NCBI GenBank assembly: GCA_015499995.1
Contig: JADNRV010000006.1
Coordinates: 1-64,000, forward strand
Source of the DNA: Flammula alnicola
Taxonomy: Eukaryota > Basidiomycota > Agaricomycetes > Agaricales > Strophariaceae
Direction of reading: 5' to 3'
DNA: 64,000 bases
The position numbers and the translations under genes are program-made. Below the pieces are notes generated by a model that did not search any database, was not told where the DNA came from, and saw only the letters and a program-made list of their open reading frames with translations. Each line of letters opens with the position of its first letter. Within the stretch, counting starts at the first letter, position 1. Shown in pieces: positions 21,230 to 33,749 of this stretch.

Positions 21230-22590
21230 CATGAGACCAGCGACTACAGGTGACCTGTGACAATGGTAATCAGACGCGGTTCAGAGCTAGCTGAGTCCGT
21301 ATGATAAGCCGGGAGACAGTTAAAAGTTAGAAAACAGTGAAACATAGAACACATAAGTCATAAACGACTAGCGAGGCATAAACGCACCATGGGGAATAAA
21401 TTAAAAGACTTCTGGATGCTTTGGAAATAGTGCGCGGCGAATTCAGTACAATCAATGTATTGCTGAATAGCTAGCTACAAAAATACTACAACTAGGAGCG
21501 CGAGACACAGCTAGTGAGAGCTAGACGCGAATGCGTCGACTACTAGCGAGCGTATCTTATGACTTACTGAGAAACGCACGGGACGCGGACGCGTTAGTTA
21601 GACGCACGCTCTACCCTCTACCCGGGGGGCTACCAAAAGTGGTAATAAGATGAGAAAGGAAAGAAGGAACCGGCATCAATGATGGCCGCAGATCCGGAAT
21701 AAAGCGGCACCGCTAGCCGAGACGCACGCATGATGCGCATGGTACGCGGAAGTCAGGAGCGTCCTAGCGCGCTAAAATGGGATGAATTTCCAAATCCTTG
21801 ACCGCTAGCTGGTCACCTGGAATACTCAACCCTATACCCATTGCCTGCAGGCATTATTTACACGAGATAAGAATGTTTTACTCTATTTTATTCGCATACC
21901 AGAACCACACATAGCTGTAGTATAAAAGATGTACTTCTGTAGCTAATTACCTTAAGCAATCTCTTCCCAGTTTTATTTCGAGCTAAGACGCAGTGTCTAG
22001 TAAGAAAGAGGACGAATAAAGGATCAGTTTGACTTCAATAGAGTTCGTTTGAAAGCCAGAAGAAGGCTTAGTGTTAAAGAGAAGTTCTTGAGGACAAGGT
22101 CCAAGAATTTAGAAGCCAGAAGAGTGCTTAGAGGCCGGAAGAGTGCCTAGAGAAAGTCAGAAACAGAGTCCAAGTGGGCTAGCAGATCGTTCAGAAGGTA
22201 GCGCACAGTGCGGCCTTAGTTTCAGACGAGTTCCGAGCCTCCAGAGCAGCTAGTGCTTCGAAAGTCGAGCTAGTAGCGTCTTAGAGAGCTTTTCTAAAAA
22301 CATAAAACCTTAAAAATCAATAAAACCGTTCATCCTTGTGATAAAACGAAGCTTGAAACGAAGATAAAACGTGTATTTGAATAATCCCTCATACCCACTT
22401 TAAACGAACCGCGAGGCGCTGTCTACAAGTCAGCTAGCTAAATAAAACAAACACTGTGGAGTACAGCACACTACATATTTCTGAAGCTAGTAGAGCGTCG
22501 CTCGACCTAGTTAGGATCTCGCTCCGCAGTTGTGTGTGTTGTTTAGGTCGCTGAGCGCGTAGCGGGTCTCTCAACGGCGGAAACTTAGTG
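21230..22590. other. Non-coding LTR/leader-like segment
   Basis: There is no credible gene in 1.36 kb. It is rich in AGCTAG/CTAGCT (for example near 21285, 21470, 21512, 21802 and 22433) like 1-6 kb, and unlike the KDZ or Ty3 coding DNA. It abuts the KDZ right end on one side and the broken Ty3 integrase on the other. It may be an LTR or leader of the same element family as the 1-6 kb region, split by the KDZ insertion. That is inference. Confidence 0.4.
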
Positions 22591-22789
22591 TTTTCGAATG
22601 AAGTGGGAATGGAGATTGGTGAATACCCATTTGTAGTTCAAACGGGTTCTCTGTCTGTCCGCATGTCGCCGATCATTGTGCGTGAATTCCAAAGTGCTGA
22701 TGGAGTCGAGCCAAGTGTCTGGATTTGATGAGCAGTATATGGAGATATATGCTTCGATTTCTTGGTTAAGACGTTCCGTAGCACCATCC

Positions 22790-23853
22790 CAGTACTTTGC
22801 TGTGCCCCACCTATTCCGGTTGGAATGACTGGAATCCGGTGGAATGGGACTGGAATCCAGTGGAATAGACTGGATTCCAGTGGAATGAAACTGGAATGGA
22901 CTGGAATAGGACCAAAATCCACTGGAATGGACGGGAATACATTGTATTTTGTTTAATTTAGATGTCACATGTCACAGGCCTTTGAATTTGTCAAAAAAGT
23001 CACACCACTCCTGTATCCCAGGCTCTTTGTCCAAAAACCACCCCGCAAAATCCAAATCTAAATATAGAAATTTAGAGTGAAATCATCTAAAATAGGTTGC
23101 GAAAACCACAGGGTCCACCCTAATCTGGCAGGTGTCTGAAACCAAAAATTCAGGCACAGGGGTCACATGTCACATATGTGTGACATGTGCAAATTGACTC
23201 CTTTATATGCCTTATTTGTCTATTTGAGATACATATGTTATGTGACTGACATGTGAGTGATTCAGGATCAATAAGGTACCATCAGATTTAGCATTTTGAG
23301 GAGATTCTAAATATATCTATATTCTGTGTCCCAGACAGGCAATATTACCATATTTGGGCTGTTTTGAGGACCGTGGGAATTTTATGCCTAAAAAGGTAAT
23401 TATAGCACCTGCTGTGAAAGCTGTGTACCTTTAGAAATCATGTGATCTGCTGCTCTCGTTGATGAGAAAACTGCAAAAACTCGACCAAACCCGAGTCTTT
23501 TCAAAATCACCTAATCCAAATATTAAATTTTCTAATTGGGAATATGTCTTGGCACACTATCCAATTTTATTTCAATACCACAGACAGGTACTGATGTCTA
23601 TTTCTATATATAGACATCAGAAATCACCAAATCATAATGCATTTCTATTCCATTCCAGTGGAATATCTGGTTGTTCCATTCCAGCCATTCCACTCCTGTT
23701 GCATTCCAGTCAACATTCCAGTGGAATCTCGGAATTTGCCCCTTTTTCAAGAAAATTCAGAAATTTGGCAGGAGATTCCACCGGAATGGCCCTATATTCC
23801 ACCGGATTCCACCGGATTCCGGTAGGAATAGGGGGGGCACAGCAAAGACCTCC
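22790..23853. mobile_element. Non-autonomous hAT-like element (about 1.06 kb)
   Basis: It is inserted in the Ty3 integrase. Inverted ends share CTTTGCTGTGCCCC, with left start CAGTACTTTGCTGTGCC. Flanking direct repeats are ACCATCCC (22783-22790) and ACCATCCG (23854-23861), an 8-bp duplication with one mismatch, the size typical of hAT. Removing one flank and the element restores integrase continuity. There is no transposase gene. Both ends are packed with TGGAAT/ATTCCA repeats. Confidence 0.8.
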
Positions 23854-25485
23854 ACCATCCGACTGCGGGTGATAGGTGGTGGTCAATTTGGATTTGATGC
23901 CAAGGAGCTTCAGAAGCTCTCGGAAGGCTTTTGCCGCAAATTGAGGGCCACGGTCAGACCTGAGGCTGTCAGGTAGTCCGAATCTTCTGTATAGATTGTC
24001 CAAGAGTAGGCGTCCGGTTTCTTCTTGTGTGACCGAAGTGGAGCAAGGAATGGTAATTACCCCCCCTGTAAGACCATGGTCGACCACGACCAGTACAGCA
24101 TCTTTCCCGTCGATCTCGGGCAATCCAGTGATGAAATCCATCGTTGGATCGGCAAAGGGTCATTTCGAGTGAGCGGTTTCCTGTGCAATTAATGCCGGGT
24201 GTGACGGATTTCTGTTGATCTTGAATTGTTGACAGATTCCGCATCCTTTCACGTAGGATTTCACGAAGGTTCGCATGCCGGGCCACCAGTAATGTTCCCG
24301 AATAGCATTATACGTTTCAAGTTCGCCCGGGTGTCCTGCTGTCAGAGGTTCGTGATATTTTTCCACGATTTCACGTCGCAGCGATTGACTATTAGGGATA
24401 TAGTTTTTCCCTTTATAGAACAACAATCGTTTTCCATCGTGTTCGGCAGTGGTCCAGTCCTGTAGTCCTTTCTGTAGGCTCCGTGGTCCATCCTCCAGCA
24501 GTATTCTGAGCGCTTCTGCTGCTTCAGTGTCGAGGTTCGGAGAATTGGCAATCTTTTCTTGCAATTCAAGGTCTATGAGGTTTACGAAGAGCCCTTCGGG
24601 CAGGAGTGTCATGTCGTCGTTATCTGTATCGTCATCTGGGATATGGTCTGGCCGTCGTGATAGTGCGTCGGATTGGACCATTTTACTTCCTGCTTGGTGG
24701 ACCAGTTTGACGTCATATTCTGACAGGAATAGAGACCAGCGCGCTTGTCGTCTGTTCAGTTTCTGGGCAGAACGGAAGTAGGTCAGGTTCTTGTGGTCCG
24801 ATAGGATAGTAGTCGTGAATGGTGATCCTTGGATATAGTGTCTCCACTCTTGCATGGCTCGGATGATCGCCAGGAGTTCTCTGTCGTAGATTTCATAGTT
24901 CCGTTCGGCTGGTGAAAAGGTCTTCGAGATGAATGCACAAGGGTGTCTGGAGCCGTTTGTGTCCAACTGCGATAGCACGGCACCAGATGCATACTTCGAA
25001 GCGTCGCATTCTATCTGGAATGGTTTGGTCGTGTCTGGCATTAACAGTACGGGTTCCTCAGTGAATCGTTTCTTCAAGGTATCAAAGGCCTTCTGTGCCG
25101 CCTCCGTCCATTCAAAGGGTTGGTCCTTCTTCAATAGTTCGTTCATTGAACGAGCTATTTCAGAATAGGCTCTGATGAATTTTCGGTAGAAGTTTCCGAA
25201 TCCGAGGAATGATCGAACTTGTTTGAGCGTTTTCGGTATTGGCCAGTCTGTGATTCCCTTGAGTTTGGCTGAGTCCATTCGGATCCGTCCTTCCTCAATG
25301 ATCATGCCCAGGTATTCCATCGTCGGGAGCTCGAAGAAGCATTTCTCAGGTTTCAGGAATAAGTCGTTTTCTCGTAGGCGTTGCAGGACCCTTCTGGTGT
25401 ATGTGCGCAGTCGTTCCTTGTCTGATGAAAAGAGCAAGATGTCATCCATATAGATGATTATCCAATATTCAATGTGCATTTCGGA

Positions 25486-28400
25486 TAGTGCTTGGAAGTC
25501 CGGTCACAAGACTGGAAAAAGACCGGGACTGGACTGGACTCAGACCAGCCAGGACCGGAAATTACTAAGACCGATCAAGACTGTAACCGGCAGTCCGGTC
25601 TTCGGTCCATCGTCTCCTCGGAATATTAAAGACCGACAAAAGACCGGTTTTCACGGTCTCAACCGGTCTTTTCAGTCAACTTAGATGCAACTCTCAAGCC
25701 GTAGAAGTACAAGATTTTTGTGTCATAATATTAACTTCCAGTAATCCAAACACGATATTGAGATGAATGACGCAAATAATAAAAACTAAGCAAGTTATAA
25801 AATGCTTCAACAAACAACGTGTGCCTCAAAATTTTTCACCATTGGTACAACAGTACAACGACCGTCGACTTTACAATGCCCCTCGCCACCCGCAATGCAG
25901 CGAAGGGTATCCCACCAAGGGTCCGATCCCCTCCCCGCAAGCCTTGTCAAAAAAAGAAGACTGTCCCTAAAAAGAAGAGGCGAGACAGGAGCGACGACAG
26001 TGAATCCGATGCTCCACAACCCAAGGTCCAGGCTAAGAAGACACTCAAGCGGCAGCGGCAGGCGGAGGAGGAGTCGGAGTCAGAGTCGGAGGAGGGGTCG
26101 ATTGAGGTGATAGCCAAGAAGACGGTCAAGCGGCGGCGGCAGACAGGTGACTCGGAGGAGTCAGAGGAGGTTGAAGTGATTGAGGATGGTGAGCCGCCAG
26201 AGGAGGTAGTTGAGTATGTAGATGATGACGAAGGTGGCGATGGACAGGTATCTGATGATGCAGAGGTCAGTGCAAATCACTTGTCGACAAAGCATTAGAC
26301 TCACTGAAACGTAGGGCGACGGGCTCAATGACCATCAGCGTGGAGCTGACCTTGAATCACAGCCAGTGAAGAAGGATTCAACCCTCGATCTCCTCACCAT
26401 CATGTCGGATAAAGTGACTGTAAGATTCAAAGTTGGCGAGAATAAGTATGTGACTGAATCCGGAAGATGGTGTAACCCTTGCAAGTGAGTTATTGCGTAA
26501 CAAGATGAATAATTTTATTACTTACTATTGAGATAGAAACGATGAAGACTTTGTCAAATTAAACGGGAAACGCAAGGCCTTCCACAAGGGAGGCAATTCG
26601 TCCTGTCGTTCTCATATTCGTCAGCATTACAAAATCTACAAGGAAAAGTGTTTGAAGCTGGACATACCGGTTAACCATTGGGCAATCCCACGGGACACTT
26701 GGAGAGCGATGGAAGCAGAGAAGGAGGAGGCGAAGAGAGGTCGAGGGACGAAGAAACAGAAGCAGCAACAGCTGGACTTCAAGACTATGACGGGGCCGCG
26801 CGAGTTCACGCGAGAGGGAATCCTGCATGCGGTGGCAAAGCTTATAGCAACTAATGATCAAGTAAGTGAACAATTCATCTTTATATCAAAGAAAATGTTA
26901 ACGACGCACCTGAAGGCCCTCGCACTCGCTGATAATGCCGCCTTTCGCAACTCCCTTGTCTCCATGAGACCAAAATCGACTACTTTTGACCTGCCGAGCT
27001 CCTACGATGTCAAGGTGTATCTTCACAACCAATTTGTGAAGCATATGACGGAGCTAAAGGCTACGATAACGGTCAGCAAACAACGATTGAGGATAGTAGA
27101 AGCATGCTGACCTGAATGTAGGGCATTCCAGGGAAAGTCTCGATAACCGCAGATGGGTGGTCGGCGGATACAACGAAGGCGGCGTTCTTGGGAATGACAG
27201 CACATTTCATCGAGGTGACGGGGGATAAGTGGAAGATGCGAGCAGAGGTCATAGGTTTTAAGGCGTTATCGGGTACACATAGCGGTGAGAATCTAGGAAG
27301 ATACGCGGTCGGATTGCTTGACCGTGTTGGCATTATGGACAAGAATGGATCAAAGGCATGTGATCTGATCTTCCGCGATCAAGAGATATCAACTTATCAA
27401 CTTCTCGGACAGCTTTATACTGCGACGTTGGATAACACAGGCAATAACAATATGACATGCAGAACTATTGAAGATATTCACGCTCGTCGAGGCCTTTCCA
27501 GGTGGAACAGTGAAGAAAACCAATTACCGTGAGTCCTTTCCTTTATTTTGAACCATCTTTCTTCTCAAGCACCCCGCCCTAGTTGCTTAGGGCATGTTGT
27601 CAACCTTGGGAATGTCGACGTGATGGATAACATTACGAAGATCGCAGCTGTCGAAAATGCGACAGCTATCTGGGAATACGATCCCACTCTGGAGGACAAT
27701 CGCGTGCTAGGCGGCTCCCTTGACGTGATTGCGGCTATTTGGACACTTGCCATCAAGGTGAGAAGTTGCATCCAACTTTTGACGATCAGTCCGCATCTAA
27801 CAGTTTCTTTAGATCCAAGCATCTGGACAACGCATTGAATACTTCCAGAGCACCCAGCTCCGTTGTGGGATTCCTGAAGCACTCAAGATTCCCTTGCACA
27901 GCAACATTCGATGGGGAACAGCATTCAAAATGCTGGACCAGGCGAACAAGCTGCGTCAGGTAAGCCCAATCATTTCATCTATTCCTTTTATTCATCTTAC
28001 CAATTCATTTCGACAGCCGATTGCATTATTCGTGACATCCGCGGATGAAATGTATGGCCCTATCACCACGCTCCGCCGTGCTGGTCGGCTCGTGAAGCAC
28101 ATTCCGTGGTCTGCATTCAAAATGACAGATCAAGACTGGGCTCGAGTGATTGACGCACGGGATATTCTAAGGGTAAACGATACCTTCTTACTTTGGTTCC
28201 AGCGCTGATCCATTTTTCTTAGGATTCAAATCACATTCAGCAGTATTTCTCCGCTGAAAAGCAACCGACTCTCTGGCGCGCACTACCCGCTCTCGAAGAA
28301 CTGCAATCCACATGGGAGAAAAAGCGTGATAGCCCTCGATTCGACCTATACAAGAATGCTCTCACGGATGGGCTTGAGAAGCTGAAAAAGTATTATGCGC

Positions 28401-29578
28401 GGCTTGACGAAAAGCCGAGCTTTGTATTAGCCCTGGGTAAGCTATTTCTTTTCATTGCCTGCAGTGTCTATCACTAACAACATGTCGCACAGTTCTTCAT
28501 CCATACTACAAGCTAGCTTACATCAAACTCGCATGGGGTGGTCCAGAAGAACAAGCCGCTGAAATCGCAGCAGGCAACATGGATGCAAAGGATTGGCAAG
28601 ACGAAGCCAGAAAGATCGTTGAAAGGACGGTAAGTAATTTTGTTCTCGCGCAATGTCACACGTGAGATAGACGTGCTAACTACATATACACCAGATGGCT
28701 GAGTACTACAGAACTCGTCCATCTGCGGTCGCCCCAATTGTTGTGTCTGCCACCGGGGATGGCCAAACTGCTTCAGCTGAAGCACCCACCATGTCCGACT
28801 TCGATAGGCACTGCGAGACCCTCATATTGGCCGATATAGAGGAAGGATGGGCCTCCGAACTACGCCGCTACCTTGGTACAATGCAACGTGACATCCAAAA
28901 AGACACGGACATCATTGAATGGTGGCAAGTAAGTAGTCTGCGCATCTATATCTCGCGTCGCTTATGAATCATGTTGTAGAACCACGCTCAGGTGTTTCCG
29001 ACACTCGGGCGTATTGCGCTTGATGTCCTTCCAGCCCAAGCGTCATCTGTGCCTTGCGAGCGGCTGTTCTCTGGTAGCAAACAAGTTGCGACTGACCGCC
29101 GTGCAAGTTTAGGGCCGAAACTATTCGAAGAACTGACGATCATGAAATCTGCATGGGGGCCCGATATCTATGACCTCGCTGCTTGGAATGCACTGCAGTC
29201 TGAGGAGGTTAGTCTTCTTGACTACCAGGAGATGCTCATTGAAGACGTTGATTCCACGGAGTGGTATAAGGACTTAGACTTAGATGGATCAGAGCTCGTT
29301 GTGTAATCTATATCTACCTTATTACATGATGTTAAAGTACCCTAAGACCGGTCTAAGACTGCGTAAAGACCGCCAGAGACCGGTTGCTAACCAGTCTCAA
29401 CCACAACTGGTTGAAACCGGTTCTCTAACCGTGAAAGACCGACTAAGACTGCTCTAAACCGGTCCACAGCAGTTCAGTCCGGTCTTTTCCGGTCTTTGAA
29501 CCTAAATGGACCGGTCTCGGTCTCAGTCCAAGGGTCTGGGGACTGAAAAACCAGACCGGACCAGACTTCCAAGCACTA
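25486..29578 (+). mobile_element. hAT DNA transposon, complete-looking, inserted in Ty3
   Basis: Inverted ends begin TAGTGCTTGGAAGTCCGGTC on the left and TAGTGCTTGGAAGTCTGGTC on the right (inverted). The flanks are ATTTCGGA (25478-25485) and GTTTCGGA (29579-29586), an 8-bp duplication with one mismatch. The 4,093-bp element encodes one transposase on the plus strand. About 190 bp inside each end is rich in AGACCGG motifs. Excising it rejoins the two halves of the Ty3 reverse transcriptase. Confidence 0.88.
25876..29306 (+). CDS. hAT-family transposase
   Basis: The start at 25876 (MPLATRNAAKGIPPRVRSPP) opens a basic and acidic N-terminal region. A BED-type zinc finger then appears as ESGRWCNPCKNDEDF... 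and SSCRSHIRQHY. The RNase H-like core shows VSITADGWSADTTKAAFLGM with the first Asp, then LDNTGNNN and CLGHVVNL, all hAT signatures. The C-terminal dimerisation domain is clear: DIIEWWQ, FPTLGRIALDVLPAQASSVP, CERLFSG and ELTIMKSAWG. About ten short introns keep one frame, and no internal stop was seen in the spliced exons. The protein is probably 850-900 residues and possibly functional. It is oriented opposite to the host Ty3 element. Confidence 0.85.
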
Positions 29579-31085
29579 GTTTCGGAGGTCATGTCCTTGA
29601 AAATATCGTCCATCATGGACTGGAAGGTCGCCGGAGAGTTGCACATGCCAAAGAACATGACCGTCGGTTCAAACAATCCTTTGTTGGTTTTGAACGCTGC
29701 TTTCCATTGGTCACCTTCTCTAATTCGGACATTGTTGTAGCCCCAACGAACATCCAGTTTGGTGAAATATTTGGCCCCTTTCAGTTTGTCCATTAGTTCA
29801 GGGATAAGCGGGAGAGGGTAGGCATTCTTGATCGTCCAATCATTCAGAAATCGGTAATCTTGGCAGGGTCTCAGGCTTCCGTCTTTCTTCATAGTGAAGA
29901 AAAAAGGAGACGCCATCGGGGATTCAGATGGTCGTATATAGCCTTTGTCCAGGTTTTCTTTTAAGAATTCGCCAAGTTTTACGTCCTCAGTAGGGGAGAG
30001 GGCATAGGTTTTGAATGATTTCGGTTCGAAACCTTCCTTCATCTCGATCTTGTGGTCCCAAGATCTGGATTCAGGAAAGCGAGCGGCTGCTTTCTTGTCG
30101 AAGATGTCCAAGTATTCATGGTACTCTGCCGGTATCATTTCTTCCAGGGTTTTCTCTTCTTTTGGTTTTTCTTGGGCAAAGGCAAAGGTTTGCGCTTGGG
30201 TTGTTTTGGCATTGATCCAAGTCTCCTTTGTTTCTTCGGTAAGTTCGCCGTCGATGAAAGAAATTACCAGGTCATTCGTGGTGTCCGTTTCCGTGTGGGG
30301 TTCGTCCGGGGTTACCTCGACAGTCCTCTTCAATACGGGAGTAAACTCCGCGTACGTGGGGCTCCTGTCGGGTTCTGGATCAGTCCTCCGCTCGTCAAGA
30401 TGTAGGTCTGTTTCGTCCGATGAAGGGGTGAAGCCTCTTTGTGGTTCCTTTGCTGGTTTGGTCCTAAGGAGTCGAATGAATACGTCCCTAAATTTGCGAA
30501 GAGAGTTCTTAATTTTCTCTCTCCAGGTTAGAGTTCCCTGTTCCCAGTCGATGTTCGGGTTTTGTTTCGGAGCCAAGGGAAGCCCAGAATAATCTTCTGC
30601 TTTCCGAGGCCGGTGACTAAAAGTCGGGTCGGGTCCGTTCTTCCATTGATGGTGAGGTCGATGATGACATAGTATGATATCATTCCTTCCTTGTTAGGTG
30701 TTCCATCCACATTCTTGGCCTTGATCGGTCTCCAAAGCCGTCGTAGTTTCAGTCCAAGAGAGTTCGCAAATTGCTGGTGGATGAATTGTCCGCCAGCGCC
30801 TGAGTCCAAGAGGGCGGTGGTTCCAACGATTTTTCTACTGTTCTGACTTTCACACGAGAGAGAGCATGGTAATTGCATGGTTTGATTCTCGATCTCGGCT
30901 ACTAATACAGAATGAATAGAAAGATAGGGAGAGACTGACGTTGGGCGGCGTCTCCCTATTAAAAACCCTCGCGTCCTTCAGCCAAGTCATCCAGGCAGGC
31001 ATCTTTCTCTTCGGTATCCAATTCCTCGATGAGCGAACGGATGTGGGCACTGGTCTGCCTACCAGTGAGTTTCTTCTTCAGTGGG

Positions 31086-31925
31086 TCATATCGTTTTGTT
31101 GGTTCGTCGGGTTCTGTCTCCCCTTCTTTTCGGGCAGTCGCGCACCATGTGGCCGGGTTCCCTGCAGTAGAAGCAGGATCCTGTTCTGAGGAGTTCCTTT
31201 CGTTCGTCGGTCATCATCGCGTCGACGTCCATCGCATCAGGGTCACGCGGTCGGTACGAGAATGGGCGTCTCGTGGGTTTCGGTTCGTATCTCGGCTTCT
31301 GATACCCAGAGTTCTGTCTGGCGTATCTCTTCTCAATTGTGTCAGTGATCTTCATGTTCGTTTCACGGTCTTTCGCTTTGTCGTACCATCCTTGGAGAGT
31401 AGTTGGTCGGGTCTCGAGATGCATGACTTCTTTCAACAACTCTGTCCTAAGGGATTTTCGGAACAGGTCGATTAAAATCGACGGGTCAGAGATCCCAGTC
31501 TTCTTGACCAGGATCTTGAAGTTCGTGATGTGTTCTTCTAAGGGTGCCTTTCCTTGTCGGATCGCATATAACTGTTCGAGGGAGTTACCCTTCAGGTCGG
31601 TGATCTCGTAGTCTTTGTCAAGTTGGTCAATAAAGGCATCCCAGGTTCCAAGGTCTAGCACCGCATTGGTTGCTGGAGTCGTTCCAACCGCGGGAGCGGC
31701 GGCAGTGTAGTGGGAGTCATAGAACTCTTCGGCCCAATTAGATGAGGCTTCTCCTCTCATGAAGGAGAGAACGAAGACGATCTTCTTCTCGTCTGTGTCG
31801 TAGATGGCGGAATTGATCTTTAGGTAAAGCATCACCGTCTTCTTCCAAGAGGCATATTTTTCAATATCGCCATCAAAGTCCTGGGGTCGGTTCAAGTTTA
31901 TTTCTTTCGGGGTAGGATTAGCCAT
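31086..31925 (-). pseudogene. Ty3 gag (capsid and zinc knuckle), frameshifted
   Basis: The start at 31925 gives MANPTPKEINLNRPQDFDGD. The capsid part (KIVFVLSFMRGEASSNWAEE) and a single CCHC zinc knuckle (CFYCREPGHMVRDC) are intact. Just after the knuckle the frame ends, while another frame continues TEPDEPTKRYDPLKKKLTG and a short acidic tail to a stop near 30959. That points to a one-base indel in the A/G-rich run. A Pro/Ser-rich upstream frame (31930-32494) ends in a proline run encoded by repeated CCACCT. It is probably the original gag N-terminus, now out of frame. Confidence 0.82.
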
Positions 31926-32516
31926 GGGAGGAGCGGTCTGTTGACCTGGGGGTTCGGGGGAGGTGGAGGTGGAGGTGGAGGTGGACCTTGCGGTTGTCTC
32001 GAGGGTTGTCGCCCTGGTGGTGGGGAGAGTTCTTCCGAAGAACTAGGAGGGTCAGGAGGAGGTTCGGAAGGTGCGTGGTGATTGTGGAGGCCTTCGTCTT
32101 CGAGATCCGAGAAGGAGGGAAGTTGGACCGGAGTTCTGGATCTGGAAGAAGTGAAAAAGCTAGCGGATAGTGGATCTGCTGCTTCTTCTAAGGTTTCGGT
32201 GGGCTCACGGGATGGGGCGCTGGTGGTAGATGGTTCAGGTTCAGGAGTGGCTGCAACAAGGAGCTGTTCTCGGGTGGCTGATCGAGTTACTCGTGACCTA
32301 GCTTGCGAAGCTACTGTCGGTCGAGTCACTGAAGGCTTCGGAGGCGTTGTGCAGGCTCGGACTCCGAGGAGCCCTACTGCGACGAGTGTCAGGTTCGAAG
32401 GGTAGTCGACCACTAGATAGTGGTGGAAAGGAGTAGGAGCTAGTTCTTTTGTTACGACTAGCAAGAAACAACGTGATTGCGACGTCGAAGTCAAGCAACC
32501 AGTGATTCCAAAGTCG

Positions 32517-32955
32517 TGTCAAGAAGTGCTGGATCGGATCATTCGCACTTAGAGGCTCAGACGAGCTTAAGTGATCATGTCTAGAGGCTCGATGAGCTTA
32601 GACGTTCGTGGCGAGGAGAGAGGCAAGACAAGAAGTCTAGATTCTCAAGAACTAGCTAAAGTACATCGTTGCGTGTCTACGATATTTATACTAGTTCTGA
32701 GTGTGCACAGACCATGATAAAGTGACTCCTTTAGAGTCGTTAGAATGGAGTCAGGAATGTGGAGGAGTCAGAATGGAGAGAGGAGAGTCCTCCCGACGAT
32801 AATAGTGTCGTCGAGGATGCATAAGTATGGAAGCTATAAATAGTCCGGAACCGGGAAGGTACTCATACTAAAATAGGGAGTGTCCAGTATAGCTGGCGTA
32901 CATCTAAGTGTGGGTGAAGATAAGATAAGATAAAAGAAATGAAACGGTCGTAACA
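32517..32955 (-). repeat. Presumed 5' LTR of the Ty3 element
   Basis: On the minus strand it starts TGTTACGACC and ends CTTCTTGACA, giving the usual TG...CA ends and 439 bp. A TATAAAT-like box lies inside. It immediately precedes the gag region. No second copy exists in the window, so the boundary rests on the terminal dinucleotides and position only. Confidence 0.5.
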
Positions 32956-33749
32956 CTGAATAATAGGAAAGCTTAGAATTGGATGTTAGCACTCACCGGA
33001 CCTATATTCATGTGTGCTTGATATATCCATGCTGAAGATTCCGCATACCATCAGGGAGCAGATAATGCATGGTCTTCTTGCAGTTGAAGAAACATTGATC
33101 AGGGTAGATAGTCTGATTAGATGCTAATAAAGAACCACAACAAAAAACTTACGATGTGTCGCGCATTCCAATGCAAGAGCAGCAACACCTACACCGCGGG
33201 CTGGTCAAGTCAGTTGTTGTCGACACCCATGTCCTTCAAGTCTTTCATTCAGAACATAGGTTGACAACAAGATAGGTGAGAGAAGGGGCAAACCTGTAAA
33301 TATGAGCTACGGGTGTGAGTCCGCGCCTGTGTAAACATTGGAGATTGTGCATAATGAGAGGGATAATGGTGGAGGAGGAAAGAAATGTTCAAAGTTCGAG
33401 TGTGAAGTTGCGATTGCGCAATATCAACAAGATCACGTGCTTGCATTTGATGTGTGATGTCCGTTTTGGGACCTTTGGTCAAAGGGGAGTTGCTCTCCGA
33501 GTAAGTCTTCATTCTTGTATTGAGGATATGGGTCAGTGATACATATGCCAATATTGATTCTTGTGCAAACATTTCACACTTGTACATAGCTTTTTCTCAC
33601 TCAAAATTCCAAAAGCGGCGAAAGCTATGAAAGCTATAAATGCCTTGTAGAAGCATGTCATAAGTGTCACTAAAGCTGTCGCAAAAGGGTTCTCAAAGCA
33701 AAAGGGGCAAAAGGGACAAAAAGAAAAAGCAAAAGAGGATGTGATTTTA

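Larger units (their letters stand above)
22590..30878 (-). pseudogene. Ty3 pol (PR-RT-RNaseH-IN), interrupted and frameshifted
   Basis: The protease shows ALLDSGAGGQFI with the active Asp (30528-30878). A frame change near 30570 precedes the reverse transcriptase, which has [20 protein letters not shown] and [10 protein letters not shown]. The hAT element cuts it before the catalytic box YMDDILLFS at 25440-25450. The RNase H region follows (IECDASKYASGAVLSQLD), then the integrase zinc motif (HPGELETYNAIREHYWWPGM... and CGICQ). After another frame change comes the integrase core (MDFITGLPEIDGKDAVLVVV; SLRSDRGPQFA). The 1.06-kb hAT element then interrupts it directly after YHPQSDG. The remainder (TERLNQEIEAYI; NDRRHADRQR) ends after another frame change. 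Confidence 0.88.
22590..32955 (-). mobile_element. Decayed Ty3/gypsy retrotransposon with two nested hAT insertions
   Basis: Read on the minus strand: a presumed 5' LTR (32517-32955), gag, protease, reverse transcriptase, RNase H and integrase, which breaks off near 22590. No 3' LTR copy was found downstream. The order PR-RT-RH-IN is that of Metaviridae-type (Ty3) elements. It is split in the reverse transcriptase by a hAT element and in the integrase by a non-autonomous hAT element. Several frameshifts add to the damage. Without the insertions it would be about 5.2 kb. Confidence 0.88.

Noticed and set aside
1..22590. Joining 1-6075 and 21230-22590 as a single minus-strand LTR element split by the KDZ
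   Set aside because: Attractive because of the shared AGCTAG bias, but no matching LTR pair, primer-binding site or target duplication could be shown, so it is kept only as a hypothesis.
33249..33587. 112-residue minus-strand frame in the spacer
   Set aside because: Low-information composition, no splice continuation and no motif. Treated as chance.
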